Below, piece by piece: positions 44,862-58,300 of a stretch of DNA of 64,000 nt; positions within the stretch are counted from its first letter, which is position 1; every line of letters starts with the position of its first letter. The notes beneath the pieces were generated by a model, which worked only from the letters and a program-made list of their open reading frames with translations, did not search any database and was not told the origin of the DNA. The stretch covers positions 21,014,014 through 21,078,013 of the forward strand of contig CM055911.1 in NCBI GenBank assembly GCA_029582155.1. Direction: 5' to 3'. Source of the stretch: Panopea generosa (taxonomy: Eukaryota > Mollusca > Bivalvia > Adapedonta > Hiatellidae). The position numbers were made by a program, and so were the translations under genes.

Positions 44862-47440
44862 CATTTATACACTTTAGTGTGTTCTATTCCTTCATGTAAC
44901 TTACTGAATAAGTATCACATTTGGTATCCATCACAATTAGATTGACGAGCTGTAGTGTTGAGCATAAAACAACACTACAATGGGCATATCTAGCAAATGG
45001 TCACCATGAGTGGTCATACATTGAGGGCTTGGTTTGAAACAGTTGTGACTCATATTTCTTGTATTTTCAGTTTGGCTTGTTATATACACAGTTCCTTATA
45101 AAAGTTAACTTTGCATACCACGCTCCACCCACCCCACCCCACCCTCCAGCAACACACCACCCACACACACACCTCCCACACCCAAAATGTATATTTGTCC
45201 TAATGTTGAATCTCAATAGCCAGCTTCCTTTGGTGCAAAGTGATTGTAACTCATATTGTAACTTGAGTTACCTTTTCGCACTAAAAAATCAATTATTATC
45301 TTATTGCAAAAGAGTGGGATCTGAAGATTTATCTTCCTTAAACGTAGAGTGAATGTATTAAGAATATGTTTTTCATATTTTTGTTATAAACTAACATTTC
45401 TATATTTCCCTTCATTCATAAATGTACAACCCTTAAATTTTACATAATCAAAGGGAGGTAAATCGTGTTGTCTTAGCCTATGTCACTATAGATACATTAT
45501 AACATTATAATATCAAACTGATGAATAAGTTACTTCTGCTTCATATTACAAAAAATAAATACTATGAATTATACCTACATATCTAATCAATATTGCTGGT
45601 AGAGAAGATAAAAGAATCAAAAATGACTTCAATGATAAGAAGTTTGTCACTTTAAACAGCTACAAACATACATTGCAAATCTTTTTTTAATCAAAACAAC
45701 CTTTAAAGCTATCTACACTGTTCACAATAAACACACAAAGCTATCATCAGAGGTTTCCAGAAATTGTATCAACCCATATATTTCCATATTGAATGAGCAT
45801 ACTTTTATTGTGGTTGACACCCTTGTAGATCGCTTTGACACGACGTTTGGATTAGATGCACACATATCGGTTTCTACTGATTATTATTTTAAATATTTAT
45901 TAATTCTTTCTACTACGTATCATCATTTTTATTTCTGGTTTAGTTTTTTTTATCCTTGTTCAGTTTTCATATTGGAATTAAAAGACCATATGCATTTACA
46001 ACTAGTCGTTGTATATTGTGACAATGAAGATGACATGCATTACAACTAGCCGTTGTATATTGTGACAATGGAAGACGAAATAAATTTACAACTAGTCACT
46101 GTATATTGTGACAATGAAGACCATATGCGTTGTATATTGTGATATGTATTTACTACTAGTCATTGTATATTGTGACAATGAAGACCATATGCATATACAG
46201 TGACAATGAAGTCGATATGAATTTACAACTAGTCGTTGTATATTATGGCAATGAAGACCATATGCATTTACAACTTAGTCTAGTCTTTGTATAATGTGAC
46301 AATGAAGACGATAATCATTTACAACTAGTCGTTGTATATTGTGACAATGAAGACCATATGCATTTACAACTAATCGCTGTATATTGTGACAATGAAGACG
46401 AAATACATTTACAACTAGTCGCTGTATATTGTGACAATGAAGACCATATGCGTTGTATATTGTGAAAATGAAGATTATGTGCATTTACAACTTGTCACGG
46501 TATATTGTGACAATGAAGACCATATGCATTTACAGCTATTCGCTGTATTTTTTGACAATGAATACCATATGCATTGACAACTAATCGTTGTATATTGTGA
46601 CAATGAAGACCATATGCATTAACAACTAGTCACTGTATATTGTGACAATGAAGACGATATGCATTTATAACTATTAACTGTATATTGTGACAATGAAGAC
46701 CATATGCATTTACAACTAGTTGCTGTATTTTTTGACAATGAATACCATATACATTTACAGCTAGTCGCTGTATATTGTGACAATGAAGACCATATGCATT
46801 GACAATTAATCGTTGTATATTGTGACAATGAAGACTATATGCATTTAAAATTTGTCGTTGTATAGTATGACAATGAATACCATATGCATTTACAACTAGT
46901 CGTTGTATAGTGTGAAAATGAAGACGATATGCATCAACAACTAGTCGTTGTATATTGTGAAAATGAAGATGATATGCATTTACAACTAGTCACTGTATAT
47001 TGTGACAATGAATACTATTTGCATTCACAACCAGTCGTTGTATATTGTGACAATGAAGACCATATGCATTGACAACTAGTCACTGTATATTGTGACAATG
47101 AAGACCATATGCATTTACAACTAGTCGTTGTATATTATGACAATGAAGACGATATGAATTTACAACTAGTCGTTGTATATTTTGACAATGAAGATGATAT
47201 GCATTTACAACTTGTCGTTGTATATTGTGACAATGAAAATTATATGCATCAGTGTTATAAAGCTTGTTTTCAGGTCCATTGTAAAACAATGTCGGTGAAA
47301 TATTGTTGATACCGTTTTAAAAATATATATTAAAACAACTGTTCACTGCTACCTAAATCCATTTTGTGACCGTTGTGTTACGACTTGTGGACGTCATCTT
47401 GGCAAACACGTTTATTTTTTACAACATCAAACGGCTTACT
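44862..47440 (+). repeat. Tandem segmental duplication, copy A
   Basis: 44862-45985 aligns with 48200-49318, and 47255-47440 aligns with 49370-49530. Shared landmarks include GATTGACGAGCTGTAG, AACAACACTACAATGGGCAT, TCAAAGGGAGGTAAATCGTG and GACCGTTGTGTTAC. Between the two aligned parts copy A has the 45 bp array. No gene is visible in either copy. Divergence of roughly a tenth suggests an old event. Confidence 0.9.
45985..47255 (+). repeat. 45 bp tandem array, about 27 copies, inside duplication copy A
   Basis: The unit contains CATTTACAACTAGTCGTTG and TATATTGTGACAATGAAGAC. Most are 45 bp, with shorter variants near 46.13 and 46.45 kb. Where length is kept the plus strand reads MHLQLVVVYCDNEDD and the minus strand reads repeated HCHNIQRLVVN. 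Both directions are open, and stops recur, so I do not call a gene. Confidence 0.95.
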
Positions 47441-48059
47441 TGTGTTTTTTCGTGATCCCTAACCATATAGAGCAGTCGTTTTTATCAAAGTATCGGTGTT
47501 TCAGAAGTGTCAATGTTACTAACTTGTATATTCTAAGTTTTGAATTCCATGTTTCAAATTTTAAGCTTGCAGATTAATGACCGTCTCTAAATTGTTCAGT
47601 ATTTTATGAAATTAAGATGATGAAACGAGTAATTTGCTCATTTTATACAAACTTTCGAATAAATTTGACCTTTCAGAGAATACATTTTGGAAATTACAAG
47701 TTACAATATCAAAATTACACACATGGAAGTAAGAAATTTGCATTTGAGAAATGGAATATATAATTATCCAGTTGCAACATACAATTTACACACAAAGAAG
47801 TTAAAATATTTTTACTTAAATGAATGTTATTAGTAATAACCAAGTTAAAAAAAAAGCAATCTGAATTATGGCGGATAATACTCTCCATGACCTGACCTGG
47901 GTTGTCAAATCAATAATCGATATTGGATTGAGCGCCGCAGTTTTCCTTAAACACAATATCGTCTGTACTTGGACAAAATAGTTCACGGTGATTAGAGGGT
48001 CATTCTCGCGTTAGGTCAAGAACTTACAATAAAAACATTCACGAACAGTCAGCCCGATT

Positions 48060-48125
48060 AGCTCTGTCAGTAGAGTTAAATTCCCGGACTGGCCACCTAC
48101 AAATGCTAACAGTCGTTCGAGTGTT
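48060..48125 (+). repeat. SINE-like fragment with GCTGGCCACCTACAAATGC tail (first copy)
   Basis: CAGCCCGATTAGCTCTGTCAG resembles a tRNA A-box region, followed by GACTGGCCACCTACAAATGC and AACAGTCGTTCGAG. The last part recurs at 49595-49630 after GAGTTCGATTCCCAGGC (a B-box). The two lie at matching places at the ends of duplication copies A and B. Confidence 0.55.
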
Positions 48126-48199
48126 TTTTTAAAGTGAATGTATTTGTGGCAGTTACATGTATATACAATCAGCACGCTAACGAATCAGCAGAACATAAC

Positions 48200-49660
48200 C
48201 CTTGTGCATTTATACACTTTTAGTGTGTTCTATTCCTTCATGTAGCATACTTATTCTGAATTAGTGTCACATTTGGTACCAATCATGATTAGATTGACGA
48301 GCTGTAGGTTTGAGCATAAAACAACACTACAATGGGCATATCCAGCAAAAAGTCAACATGGGATGATCGTACACCGAGGGCTTGGTTCGAAATAGTTGTG
48401 ACTCATATTTCATGTATTTTCGGTTTGGTTTGTTATATACACGTCCTTATAAAAAGTAACTTTAAATACTAAACGTTTACCAACCCCACCCCCACCCCCA
48501 TCCCACACACACAAACACGTCCCACACCCAAAATGTATATTTTGTCCTAAAGTTGAATCTCAGATTCCTTTGGTGCAAAGTGGTTGTAACTCATATTTTA
48601 ACTTGAGTTACAACCTTTCCGCACTGAAAATCAATTATTATCTTGTTGCAAAAGAGTGGCATCTAAAGATTTATCTTCCTTAAATGTAGAGTGAATATAT
48701 TACGAATTTGTTTTTCATATCTATTAAACTAACAGTTCTATTGTTTCCTTCATTCATAAATGTACAACCCTTAAATTTTACATAATCAAAGGGAGGTAAA
48801 TCGTGTTGTCTTAGCTTTGGTCATTATAAATAACATCATAATATCCAACTGATGAATACGTTACTTCTGCTTCATACTACCAATATAAATACACTGAGTT
48901 ATCAGTAAATATTTAATCAATATTGCTGGTAGAGAAGAAAAAAGAGTAAAAAATCACTTCAATGATAAGATGTTTGTCAGTTGAAACAGCTACAAATTTC
49001 TCTTGCAAATATGTTTTTAATTAAATTGACCTTTACGGCTATCTATACTGTTCACAATAAACACACCAAGTTATCATCAAATATTTCAAGGAATGTATCG
49101 ACCCATATATTTGCATATTGAATGAGCTTACATTTATTGTGGTCAACAGCGTTTTAGATCGCTTGGACACGACGTTTGAATTAGATGTGCACATATCTGT
49201 TTCTACTGATTTATACCATCATTATTTTTGATATTGATTTATTCTTACTATCATCATTTTTATTCCTTGTTCAATTGTTTATCCTTGTTTTATTTTTCTT
49301 ATGGAAATTAAAAGACCATATGCATTTACATCTAGTCACTGCATATTGTGACAACTGGCGATGATTTGCATAAGCTCAAGCTTGTTTTGCAGGTTCAGTG
49401 TAATACAAAGTCGAAGAAATATTGTTTATATCGTTTTAAAAAGTTGTATTAAAAGAACTGTTCACTGCTTCCTAAATCTATTTTTGACCGTTGTGTTACC
49501 ACTTGGGGACGTCATCTGGGGAAACACGTTTATTATTGACAACATCGAATATCTTACTAACATTTATTTCAGTAGGTTGAGTTCGATTCCCAGGCTGGCC
49601 AACTACAAATGCTAACAGTCGTTCGAGTTCTCTTAACCCCATGAAAATGTGAATTTCAAC
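48200..49660 (+). repeat. Tandem segmental duplication, copy B
   Basis: The second copy of the 44.86 kb segment. Where copy A has about 27 units of the 45 bp repeat, copy B has a single unit (CATATGCATTTACATCTAGT ... GTGACAAC, 49318-49360). The C-rich patch and the AAAGGGAGGTAAATCG block are present in both copies. A small frame at 49361-49615 has no domain. Confidence 0.9.
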
Positions 49661-50969
49661 GAATAGCCAGTATGTACTGTTCAACTTTCATAATCTGTCA
49701 CATGTATGTATTGATATTTCGTCAACATGAGTTAGTAATACAATATGATTCTGTAAGTAGTTTTGGAGAATGTTATTGCAGGCCTGGTTATTGTTCCGAT
49801 TAAAATATGGTGTAAAAATTGTCTTATTTTTAAACAAATCTCATATATATAAATGAGGTCACTGAGTTCAAATTGTTTCGCCTTGATCGCTGCAAAGGAT
49901 ACTGATACAATTGTGAATTTTTATTTTTCAGGTTGTGCATTTCAAAGAGTTCTTACATGCTTATTGCTGTCTGAACTTCATAGACACTTTCTGGAAATAT
50001 GCCCAATGAATTCGCTCATTAGATTGTAGACAATTTAATATTCACAAACTCTTGTTGACGAAATATCAATAAACCCAAATTAAAGTAGTGTATAAACATA
50101 CACGTACAGACAAATTAGGTTCCCCGTTATCCATTTTGCCGCAGTCATCAAAACGCTGTCGTTCATAAAGTGATAGATAAACAATGACTCCTCTCAAAAC
50201 CTTCGTCTTAGAGGCCCAACTGTCATATACAAGTCGCATAATGGCCCTGCGGCGGATTTTACATGTTTTATGCAGTGCAATTTATCAATCATGTACTTTC
50301 TGCATATACTTCCCCAGTACGACCGGTACTTTGCTGCCTTTTCAATAAAGGTTTTATATAACTGAGGGTAGATGATACACTAGGATTTTCACACACTTAT
50401 TGGTATTATTTGAGTAACAAAAAAGAGCATCATAGATTGAAATATATGTTTTATTAGATAACAAACAAATAATATACACTTGTATAATTGACGATTGATA
50501 TTAAGGTAAATTATAAAGTCACGTACTTGTAGAGATAATGTATCAAGTACAACTATATATAACATATCTAACATGTTCATAACTTATGCTCCATAACAAT
50601 ATGAATTCTGAAAGTCATTGTCATGCATGGATTTAATCAATAGTTAAAAATATCACAATTCAACACAAACAATCGCATTCACATAAATGAATACAAATGT
50701 CGACAAATGTACTTTTTCTACAATATAGAGAAATTACAGAACCCGGTTGTAAATCAGTAAATAAAAACGGAAATTTGATATTGTAAATTAATAATATCAT
50801 GACACTATGGAAAGCAGCTGAATATTATAATCCAATAATCCAATAAAGAATTAGGAAACTTTTAGCAATGTTACTGAGGATATTCTGTCAAGGAAAAAAG
50901 ACGACAGACGGAAACTATGGACTACAGTTGGTTATCGTCAGCCCTCTATGAGAAAAGCGCTATGGTAAT
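49661..50969. other. Gene-free stretch
   Basis: AT-rich unassigned sequence, no supported gene. Confidence 0.4.
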
Positions 50970-50974
50970 ATTAT

Positions 50975-51105
50975 AAATACAAGATTGGCCGTTCAAGCTA
51001 AAGGTTGCGGGTTCGATCCACAGCTCGACCCGATGGCTCGACAGCGGTCGATATAAACTATGAGATTTCTTCGCAATTGAGCGAAAGATAAATAAGTATA
51101 AAAGC
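50975..51105 (+). repeat. SINE with family C-type tail
   Basis: Head GGCCGTTCAAGCTAAAGG, B-box TTGCGGGTTCGATCCAC. The tail GCTCGACAGCGGTCGATATAAAC, CTTCGCAATTGAGCGAAAGA, TAAATAAGTATAAAA is a diverged version of the shared module. Confidence 0.75.
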
Positions 51106-51589
51106 TAAGGTTCAATAAATCAAGAAAATATAACTTTGGTTTCAGTTTCTATTAATATGTCTAACTCATAGCGCTTCCACTGTGTTGATGTAATGAAATG
51201 TATTGATGATGCTTGTCACACATAGGTGTGAGTCAGATTCTTTATTATTTGTTATTGACCTTTGTAAGAAGAAATGAAGCTTTAACAAAATGGCTACAAT
51301 CAATGATGTTTTATTGCATGTAATATAATAATATATTGTTCAAGGTAATACACTTTACCACACTAATTCTAAACATATTTGTATCCAAATAGTTATAATG
51401 TAGACATTCTCAATATGTTCCGTAATGTTTAAAAATTCACTCAACATTTTAAAAATGTACAACGATAAAACACCGCTATCATATTCTTCCAGATATAGCT
51501 CTTTGCCCGCTATGATTTGTCGTTAAAGTAGGTTTGGCGAGAGATGCTACTCAATATTTTTATTAATCACATCTTTATTACCACACTAG

Positions 51590-51895
51590 TCTCCATCATG
51601 ACGACTAAATATTATGCATATATTACTACGATATATAATATTAAATTCAATACGATGTCACATTATATAATCACGTGTACCACTTAGGACGCATTATATT
51701 TTACACATAGGTAGACATCTCATATTGTTACCACTCAGGGTTTTCTCTATCATGACGAGAACTTATAATACATATATCACATAGAATGTATAATATTAAA
51801 TTCAATACGATGTCACATTATATAATCACGTGTACCACTTAGGACGTATTATATTTTTCACATAGGTAGACATCTCATATTGTTACCACACAGGG
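51590..51895 (+). repeat. Two tandem ~155 bp copies
   Basis: TAATATTAAATTCAATACGA begins at 51636 and 51791. The copies share GATGTCACATTATATAATCA and ACATAGGTAGACATCTCATA with few differences. Confidence 0.9.
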
Positions 51896-52503
51896 GTATG
51901 CCATGACTTCTTCTCTACATATATATTTATCTATATTGTTGAATCGCCCATAAACCACAGTATATCGCCTTTTTGATTCTTTGAATACTATATATCTGCC
52001 AACTTCTCTCTATCTGGCCATATCACCGACTGACCACTTACACACTCTCACTGTACATGTCTAATTGGCATGTGCTTCGCTTATTTCACGGGTGAATAGA
52101 CAAGCTAACAAAGGAATATAAAATCCAATAATACAGGTGCGTATGAAGCAAAGGGTAAAATAAAGGGGTTAAAAATCATAAAAATCTGTATTGTGACAAT
52201 GCTTAATAACGTGTTTTTTTTATAAGATTGTTAAACACAATATTTAAAGTGCACTAAAATCAGTCAGTAATATGCAAAAAATGCACTATTTCATTCTGGA
52301 TTTTGATAGGAATATGGTAATGTTCCAATGCATTGTGGAGAAAGTCGCCGTTTGTCTATCGCTATATTAGATGACTGCATAAAATAAGGAAAGTCACATT
52401 TAGATTCAGGTTCTATACATTTACTATCATAGCGCTATGGCCTGATTTTTGTAATGTATATATTGATACGTCTAGATAATGTTTGTATTTTTGTTTATAT
52501 TTC

Positions 52504-52640
52504 AGAAAAATCAACAAGTACAGCTGGGACAAGATCTTTAATGGGAAGAATGGAAGTCAGCTTTATTTAGAGATTCACACTCTGTCTAAGATTGCTTCTA
52601 AGGGAAAGTATTCGCTAGATAATGTTAAAGTGCATTTTTT
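52504..52640 (+). CDS. Possible orphan exon next to a repeat array (weak)
   Basis: After a good acceptor-like tract (TTTGTTTATATTTCAG, ending 52505) a frame reads KINKYSWDKIFNGKNGSQLY and then EIHTLSKIASKGKYSLDN, with balanced amino-acid use unlike nearby AT-rich noise. A weak donor (GTTAAAG) follows. The frame then runs into the 20 bp array. No domain is recognised. It may be chance. Confidence 0.2.
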
Positions 52641-52649
52641 CAAATACAG

Positions 52650-53040
52650 ACATACCGTTCTTAGAATCAGAATATACCGGTCTTGGAATCAGACCATATT
52701 GGTCTTCGAATCAGAATATACCAGCATAGGGATCAGAACATACCGGTCTTAGAATCAGAGCATACCGGTCTTAGAATCAGAATATACCGGTATCAGAACA
52801 TACCGGTATGGGGATCAGAACGTACCGGTCTTAGAATCAGAGCATACCGGTCTTAGAATCAGAATATACCGTTATGGGGATCAGAACGTATCGTTCTTAG
52901 AATCAGAACATACCGGTTTTAAAATCAGAATAAACCGGTATCAGAACATACCGGTATGGGTATCAGAACGTAGCGTTTTTAGAATCAGAACATACCGGTT
53001 TTAAAATCAGAACATACCGGTATGCGGATCAGAACGTAAC
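52650..53040 (+). repeat. 20 bp array with CATACCGGT and TTAGAATCAGAA parts
   Basis: About 18 units of the type ATACCGGTCTTAGAATCAGA, interleaved with ATACCGGTATGGGGATCAGA units. TACCGGTA is palindromic. Unit length is mostly 20 bp. Confidence 0.93.
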
Positions 53041-53429
53041 AATCAAAATAAAATATTGCCGTTCACCTTGTGCTGCTTCGATAGAGTGTTTTGTGGTCAA
53101 CCAATTCAAAACTGGATATGCAGCATGGTGATTTTCTTAAAAATGGTTAATGAATGGTATTGACCCTAGTCAGATTGTTCGCAATTGTGTCGACAAAGTA
53201 CGCTTAGGTTAGGAGCAAAAGTAGTTATACTTCGTTATTTATTTTGTGTATTATTGTGTATGTATATGTGTTGGTTTATTGTTTATTTGTTTTTATTTCT
53301 TAGATATTTTATTAGTGTCCAGCAGTATCAACAGCAATCCGAATGATACTGGATAAATACTACATAGAAAAAAGGACGAACAGACAGACATGGAAAGGAT
53401 ATTGAGGATTGTTATACATTCGTGTTATA

Positions 53430-53935
53430 ACAATTATTCTGACAGCACCACCCTGTTGTTTGGATGATACTTGAGAATTGGTATGGAACATTAAATACAT
53501 GTCATAACATTAATTCTGAAAGCACCACTCTGTTGTTTGGACGATACTGGTGATTTGATATGGAACATTAAATACATGTCATAACATTAATTCTGACAGC
53601 ATCACTCTGTTGTTTAGACGATACTGGGTAATTGATATGGAACATTAAATACATGTCATAACACTAATTCTGACAGCATCACTCTGTTGTTTGGACGATA
53701 CTGGGTAATTGATATGGAACATTAAATAGATGTCATAACATTAATTCTGACAGCACCACTCTGTTGTTTGGACGATACAGGGTAATTGATATGGAACATT
53801 AAATACATGAAAGAGAGATAACAGATGTATTTATAATTATCAGACCGTTTACTGTATAACAATGTTGTTTGGACGATACCGGATCATTACCATGGAACAT
53901 AAAATAAATGGAAGAGAGATAACGTATGTATTTGT
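53430..53935 (+). repeat. 77 bp tandem array
   Basis: CTGTTGTTTGGACGATAC marks units at 53453, 53530, 53607, 53684 and 53761, exactly 77 bp apart, plus a degenerate one near 53866. Each holds GATATGGAACATTAAATACA. Confidence 0.95.
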
Positions 53936-54014
53936 TATTATCTGAACAGAGACGATGTTCTTTTCAGATTTTCAGTTGTTGTAAAAGAACTAAGTAAATA
54001 TATGTCCAGCAGGA

Positions 54015-54140
54015 GACGTAATATCACATTATTTGTTATCGGTAATACTTGTGCGGTGTCGTTATATTTATTATTGGTAATACTTGTGCAGTGTCATATT
54101 ATTTATTAAGGGTTATATTTGTGCAGTGGCGTTATATATA
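54015..54140 (+). repeat. Three degenerate ~50 bp repeats
   Basis: GGTAATACTTGTGCxGTGTC recurs twice, and a third copy reads GGTTATATTTGTGCAGTGGC, each followed by TTATAT/ATTATTTAT. Confidence 0.7.
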
Positions 54141-57100
54141 GAACTATTTTATTGTCCGGTACTTGAGGTCACTGTTATTTTAGGTCAATGTGTAAATGTT
54201 GTTGACTAGTTTCGCTATATGTGTATTGTTGAGCAATGCATTGTGCAATTACTTTGGATGTTTATTTTCTGTTTGATAACAAACTATGTAAAGTAATACA
54301 GGACACTATTAACAAGAATGGCATTGTGATATCCGCTATATTCCATCATTATAGGTTTTAGGGCAATGGCTGTTACATTTTACATTGCCCTTCACTGTAT
54401 TGCATAGTACAACCATGATGTGTATTTCAGTGTACCATATGATGTGCAAATAAGTTAATGTGTTAAAGGAAAGGTATCAGGATTTTTCAAAATTTTTAAA
54501 TTTGCAAAAAAGTTTGTCCACTATATCATGCATTTATATACTCATTGACCCTGTAATACCAAAAGGCTGTTTATTTATTCATTTTAAAATAATTCATAAT
54601 CAAAAGTATTTTTCTAACTTGAGCTACGCGTCAAGGTTAGACTAAAATAGAATTTCTGCTTAAAATTGCAACATATTTTATGACGAATAAATGAGTCATG
54701 TGTTTTCATTTTGATTTCAATTTGATTCGTCATACGGGTTACACGTTGTAAAATGTGTTTCCATTTAAAAAGAACCCGAATGACGATGTGAAGCTCGTCA
54801 AGCAGTATTTAAGTGCTGACTATTTTTTATAATTTCGTTGCAAGTTTGTAATTGCTATTGAATCATCGACTTTGTCACGTTTTGGAAGATTTTGGGGATT
54901 TGTTATACCAAACCATTTGGAGATTTTATAAAATTCATTTTATTTCTTATCATATTTAGAGCAGATTTTTTCCTGATGTACTCTCTTTTAAATCTAACTT
55001 TTTAATTTGTGTTGGAAATAGTGGATAAATATTCCTAATCGGAACACTCAATAAGTGAATATTGTACATTCGGTTTGGAATTGTGAAATTTTACACAGTT
55101 GCTGTTTGCATTTACAGACTTAAACAGGTCATATATCTGTTGAAACCACACATCGGATCATTTCTGTTGATAAATGGAACAGGTCAGATGATCTATACTG
55201 AGAAACACGTGTTTGACATCTAAATGCAGATGCATGTATTTAAATACATATACATGTATTTAAATACATCGTCTATTTATAAGAAAACTCTCGTTTAAAA
55301 TCATCAAACACATGCTTGTTTGTATATTCTTTCATTGTGCTTTCGTTGATGCTGATTTCAACACGTATAGGATGTTTAACTTTTAAACCATCAGCTGTTT
55401 CTTAAAAGAACGAGTACTCACAATATTTTACTTTAATTTTATTCACACAATTTCACACGAAAACATTTGAATATGATGATACAGATCAATAAAAGTTTGT
55501 TTTTCTTCATATTTCTTAATAGTACGTACTACATAAAAAAAATTTAAAACTAAATATCACATTTCATGTCAACCTTGAAATAAAAAGAAGATAAAATATT
55601 ATTAAATGTTCATCTGTTTTAGAATTGTTGCAGATAATTTTTACACATCTTGAATCTTTCACAACTACTTAAGAAGTTTATTATTTACTTAACAGTTTCA
55701 ATATATTCTTGAATATATCAGTAATATACAAGTGAGAATCTGGTGAATAGTTGTAGGTATATGATACTATTGTAACACAAACTATAATTAAAATGCATAT
55801 CAATCTACAAAGAAAAACAATATATTAATAATATCAACAGTAGCACATTAGATGTGTTACATAGGAGTATGTATTGATGGGAGTCAAATCTCCTTCAGCT
55901 TACATTCACCTTAGTAGATTTAGCTTAAATACAATTTAGCGGAACTATATCTTGATTGATGAATTTGAGAGCATTTCGTACTTAGTATATTATTTTTCTT
56001 CCTTTACTACTATGTCACTATAGGAAGCCTCGTTTCCGTGTGATGTTTACGGGGATTTTGAATCACTGATTTTTATAGAAGTTCAGAGAACCAGTGCACT
56101 TTACGTGCACTGGTTATGATTCTCCATGTACACGGCACCGACTACTATAAAATTTAATCCTATTCGAAGGAGTGCATGTTTTTTACAGCATCATGCCTGG
56201 GTAATGGACTGTGGGAGTGTGTTTTACAAACATTTACAAAAACCCATCAGGAATCAAAAGGGGACCTCTTGGTGTTGGAGCAAGCTTGCTAATGCAAGAT
56301 GACATGAAATCCTTTTATTATACAAATAGGACTAAGACTCTTTCGTAATAGTGAATATGAGACTCGCGATTCACATTAATATATTGTTTAATGGTTAAAT
56401 AACTCAAACTGATTATTACATGATTACAGTGGTTTTCTAGGTTTACCAGACATAAGCATTTGACATTTTGCAATTACTATATAAAACGTTGTCTTATAAG
56501 TAAAATAAATGCGAACAATCTGATTAAAACTACAAATATAGGTTATTAAAGTAACAATATCAATACAAAAAAAAAAAAAAGTAAGATAAATTATGAAATA
56601 GTGAATACCTTTTCCACAAATTTTGAAGAGAAAATTACTACATTGAATAAGTGAATAGAAACCAGAGCTCGGAAGGGCACCCCATTGGTCAATGCTGCAC
56701 ATGCGCATGTCATGTGGACTTGCCCGACCTTGAAACTTTTTCGAATGTATAAACGACTGCGAGTACTTACAAAGTACTTTTGTCGAGTACAAATATTTAT
56801 ATTCTTATATTAGGAAGATATTTTGGAAGTATTAGACATGTTACTGATATAATTCCTATGTGATATTATAAAGGGACACACGTCAAGCCTAAAACCCTAA
56901 ATGTTACTCATGTTCATGTATCCAATCAATCGGCAAACATATGGACGTTAAACCGATATAAATACACATGTGTTACTTTCGGAAAAGTCTCACATTTAGT
57001 TTTAAAAAACGATACGCTAGTTTTTAAAGTAATAGAAAGGCTAAAATAATACCTACAATTTTAGATGGTCTTTTATTGTCTCTTATATCATCGACACGAA

Positions 57101-57684
57101 TGATACAAACTGATCAAGGTAACATACTTGTTATAATTCATGAATTTGCTGTCACACATGACTACACATATAGAGCATATGTGACCATTAAACCATTTAC
57201 AAGAGTATGATCATTGCCACAGCAGAAATGTAATAAGTGTCCGTACTCTACCACGTATATTTCATTTGATTATTTACGCTGCGTAAAAACGTTCCGGAAT
57301 TTACATAAGTGAAAATTCATGACGCGGGTCCCTTTAATAACTTGAATGATGAAAACCATTGTATATTCAACGCACACGAAAAGCAACATTAAGAGTCAAA
57401 CAGCATAATTTCGTCTGATCGGTTATTCCGTAAATAATTTATAATAAAAAAAAATGATTTGAATTGATCAAAACAGATATTTATTATATAATATGATTCT
57501 CAATAAATATTGAGTCGTGAAACATCAAATTAGTGAAGTTTGTTTTTAATTTTGGGTTGATTTATGAATTGATGTATTAATGTATTGAACTTTAATTTCG
57601 AAATGGGTATGTTTTTTGTGAAACTTATTGTCCCACTGATACCCAGAGTAGTACATTTACATTATAAAGGTGTGTATAGAGGCT
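54141..57684. other. Gene-free stretch
   Basis: No gene, SINE or array I can support over 3.5 kb. A 122-codon minus-strand frame at 56424-56792 passes through an A-run and lacks any domain. Confidence 0.4.
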
Positions 57685-57714
57685 ACAACACTGATACCTA
57701 TCCACATGTTATTC

Positions 57715-58300
57715 AAAGTAGGTGACAATATTAGTCGCTGTTACTGATATATATCAACATGGCATTTAAAGTAGGAGACAACATTTATCGTTGTTACTGA
57801 TATATATCAACATGGCATTTAAAGTAGGAGACACCATTTATCGTTGTTACTGAGATATATCAACATGGCATTTAAAGTAGGAGACACCATTTATCGTTGT
57901 TACTGATATATATCTACATGTCATTTAAAGTAGGAGACAACATTTATCGTTGCAACTGATTCATATCTACATGGCATTTAAAGTAGGAGACAACATTTAT
58001 CGTTGTTACTGATATATATCTACATGGCATTTAAAGTAGGAGACAACATTTATCGTTGTTACTGATATATATCTACATGGCATTTAAAGTAGGAGACAAA
58101 ATTTATCGTTGTTACTGATATATATCTACATGATATTTAAAGTAGGAGACAACATTTATCGCTGTTACTGATATATATCTACATGGCATTTAAAGTAGGA
58201 GACAACATTTATCGTTGTAACTGATACATATCTACATGTTATTTAAATTAGGAGACAACATTTATCGCCGTTACTGATATATATCAACATGACAACCAAT
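57715..58300 (+). repeat. 53 bp tandem array, 11 copies at constant period
   Basis: GGAGACAACATTTATCG-like starts lie at 57721 (diverged), 57774, 57827, 57880, 57933, 57986, 58039, 58092, 58145, 58198 and 58251, always 53 bp apart. Units carry TGATATATATCxACATGGCA. Low divergence points to recent spread. The array ends about 450 bp from the cadherin gene's stop codon, on its 3' side. Confidence 0.96.

Noticed and set aside
56424..56792. 122-codon minus-strand ORF
   Set aside because: Contains a long Phe run from an A-tract, with no domain and typical AT-rich composition of chance frames.
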